A DNA stretch of 64,000 nucleotides from the NCBI GenBank assembly GCA_022605425.2, contig CM061246.1, forward strand, positions 1,361,501 to 1,425,500, in the 5' to 3' direction. Under the pieces are notes generated by a model. It saw only the letters and a list, made by a program, of their open reading frames with translations. It did not search any database and was not told the origin of the DNA. The DNA is from Hamiltosporidium tvaerminnensis (Eukaryota; Microsporidia; Dubosqiidae). How positions within the stretch are numbered: the stretch's first letter is position 1; each line of letters opens with the position of its first letter. Made by a program: the position numbers and the translations under genes. This document shows, one piece after another, positions 21,652 to 33,529 of this stretch.

Positions 21652-22383
21652 TTACATTTTGTTCATAAATCTAATAATATTCATAAAATCATCATCAAAG
21701 GGTTCCCCATGATATAAATAACCATCTACAATCTTTTTTTCTAACATTTTTTTGATAAATATATAATTTAATCGACCTGAAAATATTATTTTGGCCGTAA
21801 TTAGATATATATCCAATGCCTTTTTAATATAAGCCACTTTGTTCTTCAATCTAAGTTCAAAATAACTATAATCTTGAATAAAGAACCATTCTGGTTCATA
21901 AATAACTGTAATTTCATTCCAAAGATTTTGTTGTAACGTTGAAAAGTATTTTGTTAACTGAACTAACAGATTGTATGCTTCCATGTCGGTTTCATATTCC
22001 TCTTTCGTGTTTATCAAGTACAAAATTACTTTTAACTTATTTTTATAGCAACAGATCAACTTTTGTGAAATTATATTTTGAGTTTCGTTCATATCGAAAA
22101 TTCTTTCAGCTGAACCCAAAATTACAGTTTTAATCTGAATATCTAAAAGATTCCTTATGGTTATTCCCGAACAATATTCGTTGTTTTCATCAAATTCAAT
22201 ACAGTCTGGTGCTACCAAACGTATGAACTTAGGAAAAGTTTCTCTCGCTAAAAGTAGATGGGTCAAAGGAACAGTCATATAACACTCTATGTTTTCAAAC
22301 GCATCCTCTTCAATATTTTCCATATAATTTATTTTTTCTGGTAGTTTTACATTGCGCCAATGAACAAGAATTATTTTTTTCAT
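21652..22383 (-). CDS. Divergent triosephosphate isomerase-like protein, probably catalytically inactive
   Basis: 243 residues, close to the ~248 of TIM, and collinear with it. Matching landmarks: IILVHWRN (TIM GGNWKMN), FIRLVAPD, SGITIRNLLDIQIKTVILGSAERI (TIM ..G.IS..M..D.G...VILGHSERR), ITVIYEPEW (TIM VVLAYEPVW), AKIIFSGRL (TIM RIIYGGSV), VDGYLYHGEPF...FMNIIRF (TIM VDGFLVGGASL...FVDIINA). The catalytic Lys is Arg10, the electrophilic His is Ser91, and the loop-6 lid after YEPEW is FFIQD rather than AIGTG. The phosphate-grip glycines are mostly gone; the catalytic Glu (E163) remains. A pseudoenzyme with the TIM-barrel fold is the best reading, probably a paralogue of a normal glycolytic TIM elsewhere. 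No CCC motif precedes the start. It stands alone in the desert. Confidence 0.75.
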   Translation of the reverse strand: MKKIILVHWRNVKLPEKINYMENIEEDAFENIECYMTVPLTHLLLARETFPKFIRLVAPDCIEFDENNEYCSGITIRNLLDIQIKTVILGSAERIFDMNETQNIISQKLICCYKNKLKVILYLINTKEEYETDMEAYNLLVQLTKYFSTLQQNLWNEITVIYEPEWFFIQDYSYFELRLKNKVAYIKKALDIYLITAKIIFSGRLNYIFIKKMLEKKIVDGYLYHGEPFDDDFMNIIRFMNKM

Positions 22384-23439
22384 TCTTTCCTTGCCAAAGA
22401 TAAATTTATCCTTTTAAAAAACAAATTTAAACTTTATTAAAATTTATACAAATTGTTATTCAAAATTTCATTCTCTATTTGAAATCAAAGAACAAATTTT
22501 TATTCTATCTAATTTTATGATCAATCGAAATTTATATAGCAAACTTATAAAAAAAAATATCCAACAGTCTTCTCAATATTTTATTTTTAATTTACTTCAT
22601 ATTCTCTTTTTATAGGAGTATTATTTTATGGTTATTGTTCTTTTGATAAATTGCAGTCTATAATTTAAATTGCTCAATCTTAATTAACAATAAAAGATTT
22701 TATATAAAAATGTTTGAATAAAAATATAATTCAGTAAGTATTGCTTTGGTCGGATTTGGAAATTTATGTAAAATATTTCATTTTAAGAATTCTTTTTAAA
22801 ATTTATACTGTAAATAAATATATCAAAGAATCTAGCCGAGAATTAATTCTAAGAATTCCTTTTTCACCGAGAAATCAAATTTTTGAATTTGATATTTACC
22901 GTTTATAAAATTTTAAGCTTCGTCTTAGATTTTACTTTTTATAAGAAATTCTTGATAGTTTTTTTAAATTCAAATTAATCTCGAATCATAGGACAAGTTT
23001 CTTACAATTGAAAAAAATATACATTTTAATCTGCACCAAAGACAAGTATTCTTATCTTTATACTTTTATTAATACTTTATTAATACAAATATTCAAAAAT
23101 CTGAATTTTTGAAAATTTAATCGCAAAAATTTTGCTTGAAACTCATAAAAAAAATTGCTATTTAAAATTGACAAAATATTTATATTAACCGTAAGAAATT
23201 CGTAATTAAAAATGTTAAATAACAATTTTTTGTATTTACCTTATTTCCAGAAAAAAAATGCTTTTTTTCTCTCTTCTATATATTTTCAATCATCGGTTCA
23301 ATCAATTATTTTCCTTTTATAAATCCGATAATTCATTAAAATTTATCTTAAATTCCTATATGTTGTTAGGCTCTCTAAAATAAAGGTATCTTATTTTTCC
23401 TTTAGATTTTCTAACAAAATTTTGTATTACTTGGTTTTC
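22384..23439. other. AT-rich spacer
   Basis: No feature recognised. Confidence 0.4.
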
Positions 23440-24250
23440 TTATACAGGCATTTGTTTCTATCACAATCTGCACATTTTACAATACACATGGATTCTTTTC
23501 AGGTCTCTTCTGTAATTAGCTTTGAAACCGTTTTTCTCAGTTCATCAAATTATACTCGTTCGACTTTCTTTCAGAGTATATTGAATGCTTTTATACCCTA
23601 AATTCATATGTATCTGAAGTTTCTTGTGTTATATTTTATGGTTTGTTACAATATAATCCCAGATTATCACATATACCATCATCTCCAATACCCTAAATTC
23701 ATATGAATCTAATGTTTCTTGAGTTATATTTTATGGTTTGTTACAATATAATCCCAGATTATCACATATACCATTATCTCTATATATAAATAAAAGCCAA
23801 GTAATTGCCTAGAAAATTGTTCTTACTTATATTTTCAGTTAAAAATATTTAAAGCAATTTTTATGAAATAATCCCATTCTCTATGACTGCAAACTTATTT
23901 TATTTACAAATTAAAATAAAAATATCTGGTCTATAGATGGAGAGAGGATAACCACATTAAAAACCATCTGGTTCTCAATGAAAGTGTAAAATTAATGTGA
24001 AAATCATTATTGACATTTTGGTAGGATATAAACCACATTTGATCTATAAGTCAATCCCCTATAATCCCCGAGTAATAACAGATTAAACGAAGCAATTGGA
24101 AATTTTCCAGTTTTCATCTTCCACACCAAGAGGTAAAAGAGGAATGGAATAAGGTAATAAGTATATCTGGTCTATTATTCCAATATTTCGATATCAGTTT
24201 TTATTCTGGTGTAACACCAATTTCCACGTGTTTATTTTAAGACTTTCTTA
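23440..24250 (-). mobile_element. Heavily decayed retroelement (copy C) with internal duplication
   Basis: Relics of the endonuclease region: 24170-24235 matches copy A around 3015-3075 (ATATCTGGTCTATTATTCC, ATATCAGTTTTTATTCTGGTG), and 23640-23780 matches the TAGTGTTTTGTCACAATACCATCCCAGGTCATCACAT-type segment. The latter is duplicated in tandem with a ~95-bp period (from ~23594 and ~23689). 24025-24147 is a segment shared with 9409-9523. No open frame survives. Confidence 0.65.
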
Positions 24251-24309
24251 AGCAGAGTAACTCTTATTTCGTTTTTGATTTAAATTTTAATTTATCTAAT
24301 AAATAAATG

Positions 24310-24370
24310 TTGAGGAAGTCAAAGCTCGTGCAGGGCTGTAGCGCCGATGATAAATAAATAAACAAATGTA
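24310..24370 (+). mobile_element. 3' tail of another non-LTR element
   Basis: GGAAGTCAAAGCTCGTGCAG then GGCTGTAGCGCCGATGATAAATAAATAAAC: a GC-rich end closing in a short TAAA microsatellite, the typical 3' terminus of some non-LTR elements. Unlike the AGAATTTTATTAAATAAA end of the main family, so a second lineage. Confidence 0.5.
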
Positions 24371-24505
24371 TAAACTCAACCAACAATAAAAATTAAAGTA
24401 AAAATATTTCTCAATAAACTAAAACCAGACTATTACTAAAAACTCTACTTGTAATATATATTTCTAAACTCTTACATTTTATAAAATACCTATTTATACT
24501 TTCAA

Positions 24506-24755
24506 TAATAAAAAACATAAGTTCATTGAAAGAAAAATTCAAACATTTGATTATCTAAAGAAAATATTAATTTCTTTAAAGTTAAATTATAGAATAAAAA
24601 ACATAAGTTCATCGAACACTCCAATAATTCAAACATTTGATTATCTAAAGAAAATATTAATTTCTTTAAAGTTAAATTATAGAATAAAAAACATAAATTT
24701 ATCGAACACTTGAATAATTCTAAACATTTGATTATCTAAAGTTAAATTATATAAT
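24506..24755 (+). repeat. ~87-bp tandem repeat, three copies
   Basis: Units start AATAAAAAACATAAGTTCAT, with shared inner text CAAACATTTGATTATCTAAAG and TAATTTCTTTAAAGTTAAAT. The third copy has a deletion of the latter part. Confidence 0.85.
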
Positions 24756-25047
24756 TACAAAAATAACTGTGTTGAGATATTTTGAAACTAATATTTTAGA
24801 CTGATAAAATATACTTAGTATTAATTGCTTTAAAATATTATCATAATAATTATGTTATATACTCGAATATTTAAAATGATTATATTTAATACTTTAGTTA
24901 TATTTTCATTTTTATTTCCTATCTAAGTAAATTTTATATTCGATACTATTTTTTTATATTAAAAATTAATATTTTGCTTTTTTCATTGTATTTTAATAAG
25001 AATATATAAAGTACTTGTTTGTCTTTATAATTATTTCTTCTTAATTA

Positions 25048-25245
25048 ATATATGTGTATGAGAATAGTAATTGTATTTTCTTTAGCCTTTTCAAGTTTTC
25101 ATGTTCAATTCTAAAAATATTTGTTCTTCACTATAATTATAATATAGGTATATGTGTATGAGAATAGTAATTTTATTTTCTTTAACCTTTTCGAGTGTTC
25201 ATGTTCAATTCTAAAATATTTGTTCTTTACTATAATTATATTCTT
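25048..25245 (+). repeat. ~102-bp tandem duplication
   Basis: Two copies of a unit containing TATGTGTATGAGAATAGTAA and CATGTTCAATTCTAAAA. Non-coding. Confidence 0.85.
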
Positions 25246-25805
25246 AAATTAAAATAATAATTTCAACTCTGATTAAAAACATTGATTGAATTATAAACTA
25301 ATTTCAACTGCTGTTTTAAGATATATTGTAATTATTCATAATAAGTAAATATTTAATTATCTCATACATAATTATTTTGGAATCTTATATATAGACAATA
25401 CTTTATTCCTTCACAATAAATATTCATTTTTTTTTCTATTCTTGTTTATTTTATAATTCTAAGGTGTAAATCGCGATTCCTGTGTTTATTAGAGTTATTA
25501 TAATTAATTTCTTATAAAAAATTATCAAATAATTTTCCTTTTTTTTTGTATTTTAACATTGATTTTTTTTCTGGTAACTATTTTTATATTTACACATATT
25601 CCTTTTCAAGAATTTCATGGACAGAATGCCTCTGAAATTTTTCTAAAGTTTTAAGTTTTTAGATATACAGTGATTCCTTTTCAAGAATTTTCAAATTTTT
25701 CTAAAGTTTTATACTTTTCTAAAGTTTTAAGTTTTTAGAATACAGTGATTCAAAAATAATCTAATCGTTATAAATAAAATAAAAATATCGTTTTTTTAAA
25801 TAAAA

Positions 25806-25965
25806 TAATAAACTCTAATAAAAATACAAACTCTAATAAAAATACAAATTTTAATAGAAAATACAAATTTTAATAAAAAATACAAATTTTAATAGAAAAT
25901 ACAAATTTAAATAGAAAATACAAATTTTAATAAAAATACAAATTTTAATTAAAATTTAAATATAA
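25806..25965 (+). repeat. ~19-bp minisatellite
   Basis: Eight or more tandem units of the form ACAAATTTTAATAGAAAAT, directly downstream of the AAA ATPase stop codon (the gene is on the minus strand). Confidence 0.85.
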
Positions 25966-25972
25966 AATATAT

Positions 25973-27289
25973 TCAACCTTGAATATTATTCCTTTGTCTT
26001 TTTCTTGTATTAGGATCATATATATACTTAAGATCATTTTTACGCAAAGTAAAATCAGTTTCTATTAATTCAGCTTCTTTTGAAAATAATGACCGTTTAT
26101 ATTTTTGAAACATATCTTTACAGTGTGAAAAATCAAATTTAACTGAAATCGTATCAAAATGATCAAATATTTCAATAAATATTCTGGTAATTTGACTTTG
26201 ACTCAATTTATTCGAAAGATCTACAAGTTCCTGAATTTCGTCAGAAGAAAACCGTTTTGAATTTTTAGAAAGCATATTTTTAATAAGACATTCTCTTTCT
26301 GCTGTATTTGGTAATGCAAAATATATTTTATTACTGTGTCTTCTTAATATAGCCAGATCAATCTTAGATTGAAAATTTGTGATACTAAAAATAATAAGCT
26401 TGGTTTTTAAATCCGTACAAACACCGTCCATACCCATAAGAAATTGTGATCTTGAAGAAGAACCATGGTCTGTCTTTACATCTTCTCTTTTTGAAAGAAT
26501 AGAATCTGCTTCATCGATAACCATAATAGATACTTCGTGTCCTTTACTATCTTTAGCATCAACAAATAAAGCTTTAATTTCTTTTTCACTTTCACCTACC
26601 AAACTATGATTTACATTCGATGGATCAACTAGAATAAACCGGACTTTACTTTTTACCTTTTTTATTTTTTCTTCAAGTTCATCGTTTGTCCAGTCATCTA
26701 CAGTAGATTCTCCATGTTTTTCTCTTAATTCTTTAATTCTCAAATTTCTTTCTATGTGATAAGCAACTTTCTTAACAAATAAAGTTTTACCGGTACCAGG
26801 ATTTCCATACAAAATAAAATTTTTTATCGTTGGTGTAATTTTTTCTGCTAAATCACCATCAGAAAGTTCATCTATAAAATTAAGAATCCTAGTAATTCTT
26901 GCAGTTACACAATCTAAAATCTCATTTTTTCCATATAACTGAACATGCGCAAATTTCATAACATCGATAGTAGAATCCTTTTTATTCTTAAAAATATCAA
27001 AAAGTGAAGGTTTTATATGATATAAAGCAAATCCTATCATAACTAATGTCAATATAATACTTAAAATTGGAATTATAAGTTTTACTGGTTTGGTCTTTTC
27101 TCTAACCGCTTTTTGATTATTTGATACCGACATTCGTTTATTCACCAAATATTCTATCAAATTTAATGTTAAATTTTTATCCAACATTGTTCTTCCTCCC
27201 TTTTTTAATACAGAAATTGTTTCACTATTTATTTTTTGTATTTCTGGTGAAATTTCTATTTTTTTCTTTGAAGTTTCTAATTCTCTCAT
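25973..27289 (-). CDS. Membrane-anchored AAA+ ATPase
   Basis: 438 residues. Residues 1-69 are charged, 70-91 form one transmembrane helix (LIIPILSIILTLVMIGFALY), and an AAA module follows. Walker A is GNPGTGKT (162-169), a pore-loop region VGESEKEIKALF lies near 231-242, Walker B IMVIDEAD is at 255-262, sensor 1 is near N305, and adjacent arginines (R316, R317) sit in the usual arginine-finger place (LAILRRHSNKIYF). The DGV of FLMGMDGV is also present, as in classical AAA proteins. One anchor followed by one AAA domain recalls Msp1/ATAD1 or ATAD3, but a ~30-residue charged insert after Walker A and general divergence prevent assignment. It could act on a mitosome, ER or nuclear membrane. A CCC lies 12 nt before the ATG, farther than in other genes. 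Confidence 0.85.
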   Translation of the reverse strand: MRELETSKKKIEISPEIQKINSETISVLKKGGRTMLDKNLTLNLIEYLVNKRMSVSNNQKAVREKTKPVKLIIPILSIILTLVMIGFALYHIKPSLFDIFKNKKDSTIDVMKFAHVQLYGKNEILDCVTARITRILNFIDELSDGDLAEKITPTIKNFILYGNPGTGKTLFVKKVAYHIERNLRIKELREKHGESTVDDWTNDELEEKIKKVKSKVRFILVDPSNVNHSLVGESEKEIKALFVDAKDSKGHEVSIMVIDEADSILSKREDVKTDHGSSSRSQFLMGMDGVCTDLKTKLIIFSITNFQSKIDLAILRRHSNKIYFALPNTAERECLIKNMLSKNSKRFSSDEIQELVDLSNKLSQSQITRIFIEIFDHFDTISVKFDFSHCKDMFQKYKRSLFSKEAELIETDFTLRKNDLKYIYDPNTRKRQRNNIQG

Positions 27290-27655
27290 CTAAAAATTTA
27301 TGGGAAAAAAAACCAAAAAATAAGTATTTAATACATAATTTTTGAAAATATTCAATTTAAACTAATTATACGATGATTAACTAATTTACGTAAATAAAAG
27401 ACTAGAATATTCATAATAGTGCTTCTATAAAAGGTAGAAAATTTTACTTTAAATAATTTTTTTAATTATAATAAATTTCCTTAAATTTAAAATTAATTTG
27501 TCTAAAAAAGAGAAAGTTCATTTTAAAAGAAAAATTTACCGCAAATTTACTATTATTAAAATTTTACAATAAAATTTTCTTAACTTTTTTAGTTCGTTTT
27601 GCATTTTCTTTTTCTTTTTTTATTCCTATAAAAGTATTTTATAATATATGTAATT
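27290..27655. other. Upstream region of AAA ATPase
   Basis: AT-rich; GGG at 27302-27304 (CCC on the coding strand) is the only start-site-like signal. Confidence 0.35.
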
Positions 27656-27955
27656 TTAAGTATCTTTTATTCAGACAGAAAAAAGGTAGAAGAAGACGTA
27701 TAAAAATGGTAAAAATATTGTAACCAAGAATTTTATTAAATATCTTTTATATTCAGACAGAAAAAAGGTAGAAGAAAACATATAAAAATGGTAAAAATAT
27801 TGTAACCAAGAATTTTATTAAATAAATATCCAGACAGACATAACTCATATTTAAATATTTATAATAAAAATACGTAATTTTAAGTATCTTTTATATTCAG
27901 ACAGAGATAACTCATATTTAAATATTTATAATAAAAATACGTATCTCAAAAAAAG
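27656..27955 (+). repeat. Duplicated retroelement 3' tail plus tandem repeats
   Basis: Two ~80-bp copies (from ~27657 and ~27742) share TATCTTTTAT...CAGACAGAAAAAAGGTAGA and end in AACCAAGAATTTTATTAAAT, the 3' signature of the R4/Dong-like family. A further partial duplication (TCAGACAGA..AACTCATATTTAAATATTTA) continues to ~27955. Looks like an extremely short insertion later amplified in tandem. Confidence 0.55.
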
Positions 27956-28970
27956 AGATTAAAATTTCATATAAGATAGTTAAAAAAAATAAAGAGACTA
28001 CTTTTATTTTCATATTTTTGAAAAAACAGAAATTATTTTAAATATTAAAATATCAAAAAATTCATTTAATTTTATTCTATTCTTATTCAAATGGAAAAAA
28101 AACTTAAAATTTTTTCAGTGATTAGAATAGAAAAGAACCAAATCATTTTCTTAAATTTAGATTTATTTACTGATAAAATTAAATAACTTATAAACTCGTA
28201 TAATTATAGTTTTACAAAGTATTTTTACCAATTAAAAATAGTGACTAATATTATAGAATCTATTTGAAATTATACACTTAAATTTGTTTCTCTAAAAGCG
28301 AACATTTAATTTTTACAATTTTGGTTGATTAAAATTGTGATAAAATTATTACAAAATAGATGTCCTAAAAATTTTTAAATAAAAATTTCTGAAATATATT
28401 TTAGCCAAAAAATTGATTTTTATCTTTCAGCAGATAACTAATACATATTTATTGAATAACTTTTAATACTATAGAACCTATTTATACAATGTATTCATTG
28501 AAATCCAGATTCATTTTATATTGTTTAATTAATTTTGTAGTTATAAGTTAAATTTTTTTTAGAAAGATTTCATAGAATTAAATACACAACAACCAACATT
28601 ACTTAAATAGCAATTCAATAATATTTAATCGACTCATTTACTTTAATAAAATATTCTTTTGTGGTATTTTATATTAAAAATAATATAGAATCTATATGTT
28701 AAAGATTTATATTCGTGTCGTGTTAAGTTTTGAAAAAAAATAAAAAAATATTCTATTAATAGATTTACCTCTGTTATATTTAAAAGTCAATGATATTTTG
28801 TAATTAATTTAATAATTTACCTTTTCTGTAATATTTTGATATTTTAAAATTTTATAAGTAGAATTATAAATTAAATCGAATTCTTGCTAGTGTTTATATT
28901 TCCATTCAACTTTTTGATATATTAAAATGATTATTTTTTAATATTTTAATCTTTAATGGATTAAGTTTAA
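27956..28970. other. AT-rich spacer
   Basis: Nothing recognised. Confidence 0.4.
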
Positions 28971-29127
28971 ATCTAAAAATTTACAAATTTGCTGAAAAAC
29001 AGATTTACTATGAACATTTTTTTAATACCAAAATAAGTTACATTTGAAACTAAAAATTTACAAATTTGCTGAAAAACAGATTTACTATGAACATTTTTTT
29101 AGTACCAAAAAAAGTTACATTTGAAAT
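28971..29127 (+). repeat. ~79-bp tandem duplication
   Basis: Two near-identical copies containing TACAAATTTGCTGAAAAACA and ACTATGAACATTTTTTTA; non-coding. Confidence 0.85.
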
Positions 29128-31539
29128 AAATAATTTCTTATACCGCTTTTCTATCAGTTAAAATAAATATTTTGCACGATTTTTGATTTAATTTTTAAGA
29201 TATATTTTGTGATTGTTAACTGATTTTTTAAGAGAAGATTAAAAATTTAGATTTATAATTTTAAATAAAAATTTCTTTGCAAATGTCATGTAAAAGCATT
29301 TTGTGGTTTGGAGAATCATTATAATATCTTTTCTCGATTTTATTTATTTTCAGATTTCATGATTCGTACTTTTTTATGTGACAAAATAACTTTTAGAAGT
29401 TGCTTTGAACGCAATAACTTGATATTTAATACTATTTAAAGGTGCAATGAAATTTTTTTAGGAATGATTCTTGAAACTCGGTATACCTTTTGATTTTAAC
29501 CGCAAAAAAAAAATCATTAGTCGAAATTTGTAAAATAGACTATTTTAATATACTCGTGCATCTTTCTATTTTTGCATTTCACTGAATTTGAACAAGTTTA
29601 AACCAAGGAGGAAAGTACATTTCTATCTTACATACGTCATCGAATATAAATTTCCAATCTAAAATAATTATGAAGGATCTATTGATTGAAACGCCGAAGC
29701 CTGTATTATTGATTTATTTCTAACTTATACATACTGAATAAAAATAATTTCTATTTGGTTTTGAAATTAAAACTATATTTTTAGGAATAATAGATCTATT
29801 TATTTGTTAAACGTTTTAAAAACGATTATAGTTATGATTTTTAAAATTTATTTAATAATTGAATAAATTTAAATTCATTCTTCTTAATACCAACTTTGTT
29901 CAAAGTTAACAGTTGTATATCCAAATACGTTAATCTTTGGATATTGAAAATACAAAAACAAAATAATAATATTAATTAATGAAACGATTCAGAAAAATCA
30001 CCAATACCGAATATTCAAATTTCTATATAAACTTTTATTGTATTATTTTATAGACTATTAGTCGAAAACCTTTTTGATCAGTTTTAAACTTTTATTTATC
30101 TAATCGAATCATACTTCAATTTTATGAAATGAATCTGTTTAATAAATAGTTATGTTGAATTATCAAAATCTTTTTTTAAAGTTTTTACATTTTAGTCTGA
30201 TAATTGTTTATTTAAAATTTACAAATTATTGGAAACATAAGCAAATGCTTGATTTAAAATCATACAGGTCAACATATATGAATTTAATCTAATCCTGTTA
30301 TATAATGACATTTTTTTTGCACAGATAATATAAAATATTTCATACTGTTGGTTTTTTAATATAATATAGCAAATTAAATTTAGAGAAAATATTCTAATAA
30401 AAATATTAAGTTTTAGATTTAAATGTTTCAGAACAAATATACCAAAAGTACAAATTAACACGTAAAGTAGTATTTTTAAAGCAGGAGTTTAATTTATCAT
30501 AATTTCGGCTGGAATTTAACAATATATCCGAAAACGAACCAGAAACCAAAGATTTTTTTCTACAATATTAAAATCAAATATTGGATGTATATTTAAAATG
30601 CAAACGCACAAGACATTAAAATTTTATTTCTAAAAGTTGTTCTTTCGTAACATTGGCTCAAAACCCCAAAAAAAGAATTTAAGATCTAGAAAAATGCAGA
30701 AAAAATACGATGTGATTTAAGTCGTTTTATTTGTAAATTAGACAAAAATATTTGAACTATATGGTAATTGGATTAGGAATATAAAAAAAAGTTGAATTAT
30801 AGCGAAAACACAAAAATCTTTTAATAATTCATGGAAAAGATTAGACATTGGTCACAAAACAAGGAATAGGGATATTCTATGGCATATATTCGTGCTTAAA
30901 GGGCACACTACGTTTAATTTACAAATTTGAATTCAAATAAATAAATAAATATATAAAGAGAAACGAAATTTATAAATAAAGAATTTGTTTCGGTCTTTAA
31001 AAAAATCATGAAATCATTATATTTTTAATACCATTTGAGTCGATAAGTATTTTATAATTATACTAAATATTGAACTAAAGAAATGGTATCTTAAGTAAAA
31101 TTATGCGGGTTTAATAGATAAATTTAACATTAAAAAGCATAATTTCTATATAAAGTTTACTTTCATAAGTAATTATTACTTTTTAATGAAATTATCCATC
31201 CCAAAGAATTTTATTAAATAAACTTTGCAATCTGGCTTATTTGAAAATATAATAGGAAATATATCTGTAATCAAAACCGGAATAATATTCTTGTTTAAAA
31301 TTTGAATACCGATATCTTGGAGATATCTGTACACGAATTTAGTCAATAAACTGTAAGAACGTTTCTGAATTAAAAAATGTTCAGTATGAATAAACCATAA
31401 TTATTATTAATCTCTTTTAGAAAAAAATGTACTTTTTGTTTAAATCAAATAATAGACAAAAAAATTTTTGATTGGAATATTTTCTATTGGTTTGTTAGAA
31501 TCATTTGATTAGACTTTAATCGTAATATAGTGTTTGGTA
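29128..31539. other. AT-rich desert
   Basis: No gene found. A short AAAGAATTTTATTAAATAAAC near 31203 may be another retroelement tail relic. An 80-codon frame (30219-30461, minus) is not supported. Confidence 0.4.
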
Positions 31540-32962
31540 TACTCCAGAAATATTATTTTAAATTTTATACTAATGCGATATTCATACTAAACTACCAAAT
31601 AGGTGTACTTCGACATAAACCGACTGACTTCTCAACTTTAAATGATGCAGCATGTTTAGGATTAGTAGGAAATATAATATATATACACCCAGGAAGTAAA
31701 GAACGTTTGTAGATTATATGTAAAGGCTTATAAGAGGGTTATATAGTGTTTAATTGAAAAGCAAATGGATTCCAATGCAACTCTTAGTGTCTAAAAAAAG
31801 CTTAATATACATCGACCAGAAGATCAGCAATTCCAAAAGTGCAGGACAATAACAAAATTAGCTTTGCACTAATAAAAACTTATTAAAAACAAAATACTGG
31901 TGCGAAGAGGAAGCTGAAAGAAAAAGCACCCTTAGTTAACCTACATAACAGAATCGAAAACCTAAAACAACACACAAAGTAAATAATTCTAGAGATAACG
32001 AGCTGGTAGATGTAAATGACTCCTCAATATTGACAAAAAAAAGAATATTTAAGACAGTGTGATGAAGCAGTGTTCTGCTATATCCAGGATAGAAATGTAT
32101 TCTGGTGTACAGAAGGTGTGTATCAATACTGCAACACGTATAGAAAAACAGTAGACTATTTAAAATGAAAGGAAAAAAAATCCGGGCACTACTATACTAA
32201 ACTATATAATGAGGGGGTAAGATGCAAACCTGGTTTGTTACTAAATAGATATCATTTTGGGTCTTCAAACCGTATTGGAAGTCATTCCTATAAGAAATTA
32301 GATAACGAGTATACAGAGATAAGAGTAGACATCAGACTAAAAATCGATCTCAAACCTTGGAATAATAGGACATATATATTTATTTGGGATAAGAGCCAAA
32401 ATAATATAAACCTCATTTAAGTATAAATCTCTTTTCAAGACTCTCTTAAAATAGTTTAAACAGAGAAGCCTAGGAAGATTCAGTTATCAGCAAATAAATT
32501 TATACTTATTTATAAATGTATTCTTGAGATAATCTCATATTTATTATCTGAGACGGTATTGTGACAAAATATCATAATTCATACCTCAAAAGACTACAAA
32601 CACCCATGAATATAGAGACTCACGCGCTCATTCGAGATTACTCAAGAAGACTGTCGAAATGATTTCGTGCGATCGACGAAGAGAGTAAGAGAGAGCGCCA
32701 TTAGGCGTTATTAAACAAGTTGAGATGCATAAACGACCAGTACCACTTTTGAAAGAAGTTTATAACGAGGAAAATAGTTTTAAAAAGACCAAATACAAAA
32801 AAAATATTTATCTCTTGATGTTTTAGATAGCTTATTCCTAGTAGAAAACCAGCAATAAAATGTTAATGAAAAGTGGAATCAGAGGAGGGCGTGGAGTGGT
32901 TGAGATATTAGAAGAAATAATATAAAAGAGATAAAGTTTATTAACTTGAATTTTATTGAATA
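31540..32962 (+). mobile_element. Decayed R4/Dong-like retrotransposon (copy D)
   Basis: Collinear with copy A: RT thumb (NYQIGVLRHKPTDFSTLNDA...HPGSKERL) near 31580-31712, Cys/His knuckle region near 32090-32210, then an open endonuclease piece (32235-32420) reading through SSNRIGSHSYKKLDNEYTEI into NNRTYIFIWDKSQNNINLI, which shows the frame lost in copy A. The canonical PDIF is YIF here. Ends at AACTTGAATTTTATTGAATA. Many stops; inactive. Confidence 0.8.
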
Positions 32963-33529
32963 AAATCTAATAAACTTAGTAAACCTCATTCTGAAACATA
33001 AGTTTGAGTTTTTATAAATGAACTACAAAAAAAAGTTTAAGCTTTTCATATATTTCTAGAACTTTATATTCTTTGAACAGTTGACCTTAAAAAAAGTTTT
33101 CTAGATTCCAAAAAAATTACAAGGAGATTTTGCGGATTCTTCGAAGCAATTTGATTTAAAAATATTTTCGATTTTTTTACTAATTTATATATGATAGATT
33201 TATACTTATTTTTACATTTGCAAATCTCTTTTTTATATTGTAATTTATCTGGTTTTTTTATTTGTACAGTATACACACAAGTAGGGTAGTTCTTTTGAAA
33301 TATTAGAAATTTTAAATAAACAAAAGTGAATTTTTTGACTTTAAAACTTGAATTTTCACTGTGGAACACGTAGATTATACTTATTACTTAAATATACTTG
33401 AATATGTTATGTTATAAGATTTCGTTTGGATTCAAAGATTTAAAGAAAAACTTGGTTTGTGTTAAATTTTTGTAAGTTGTTATCTGGGCATCATTTGTAC
33501 TATCGAAATTATATTTTTTTACCTTAAGG

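Noticed and set aside
33064-33369. 101-codon Lys/Phe-rich frame on the minus strand
   Set aside because: Non-ATG (GTG) start, no motif, composition as expected by chance in AT-rich DNA.
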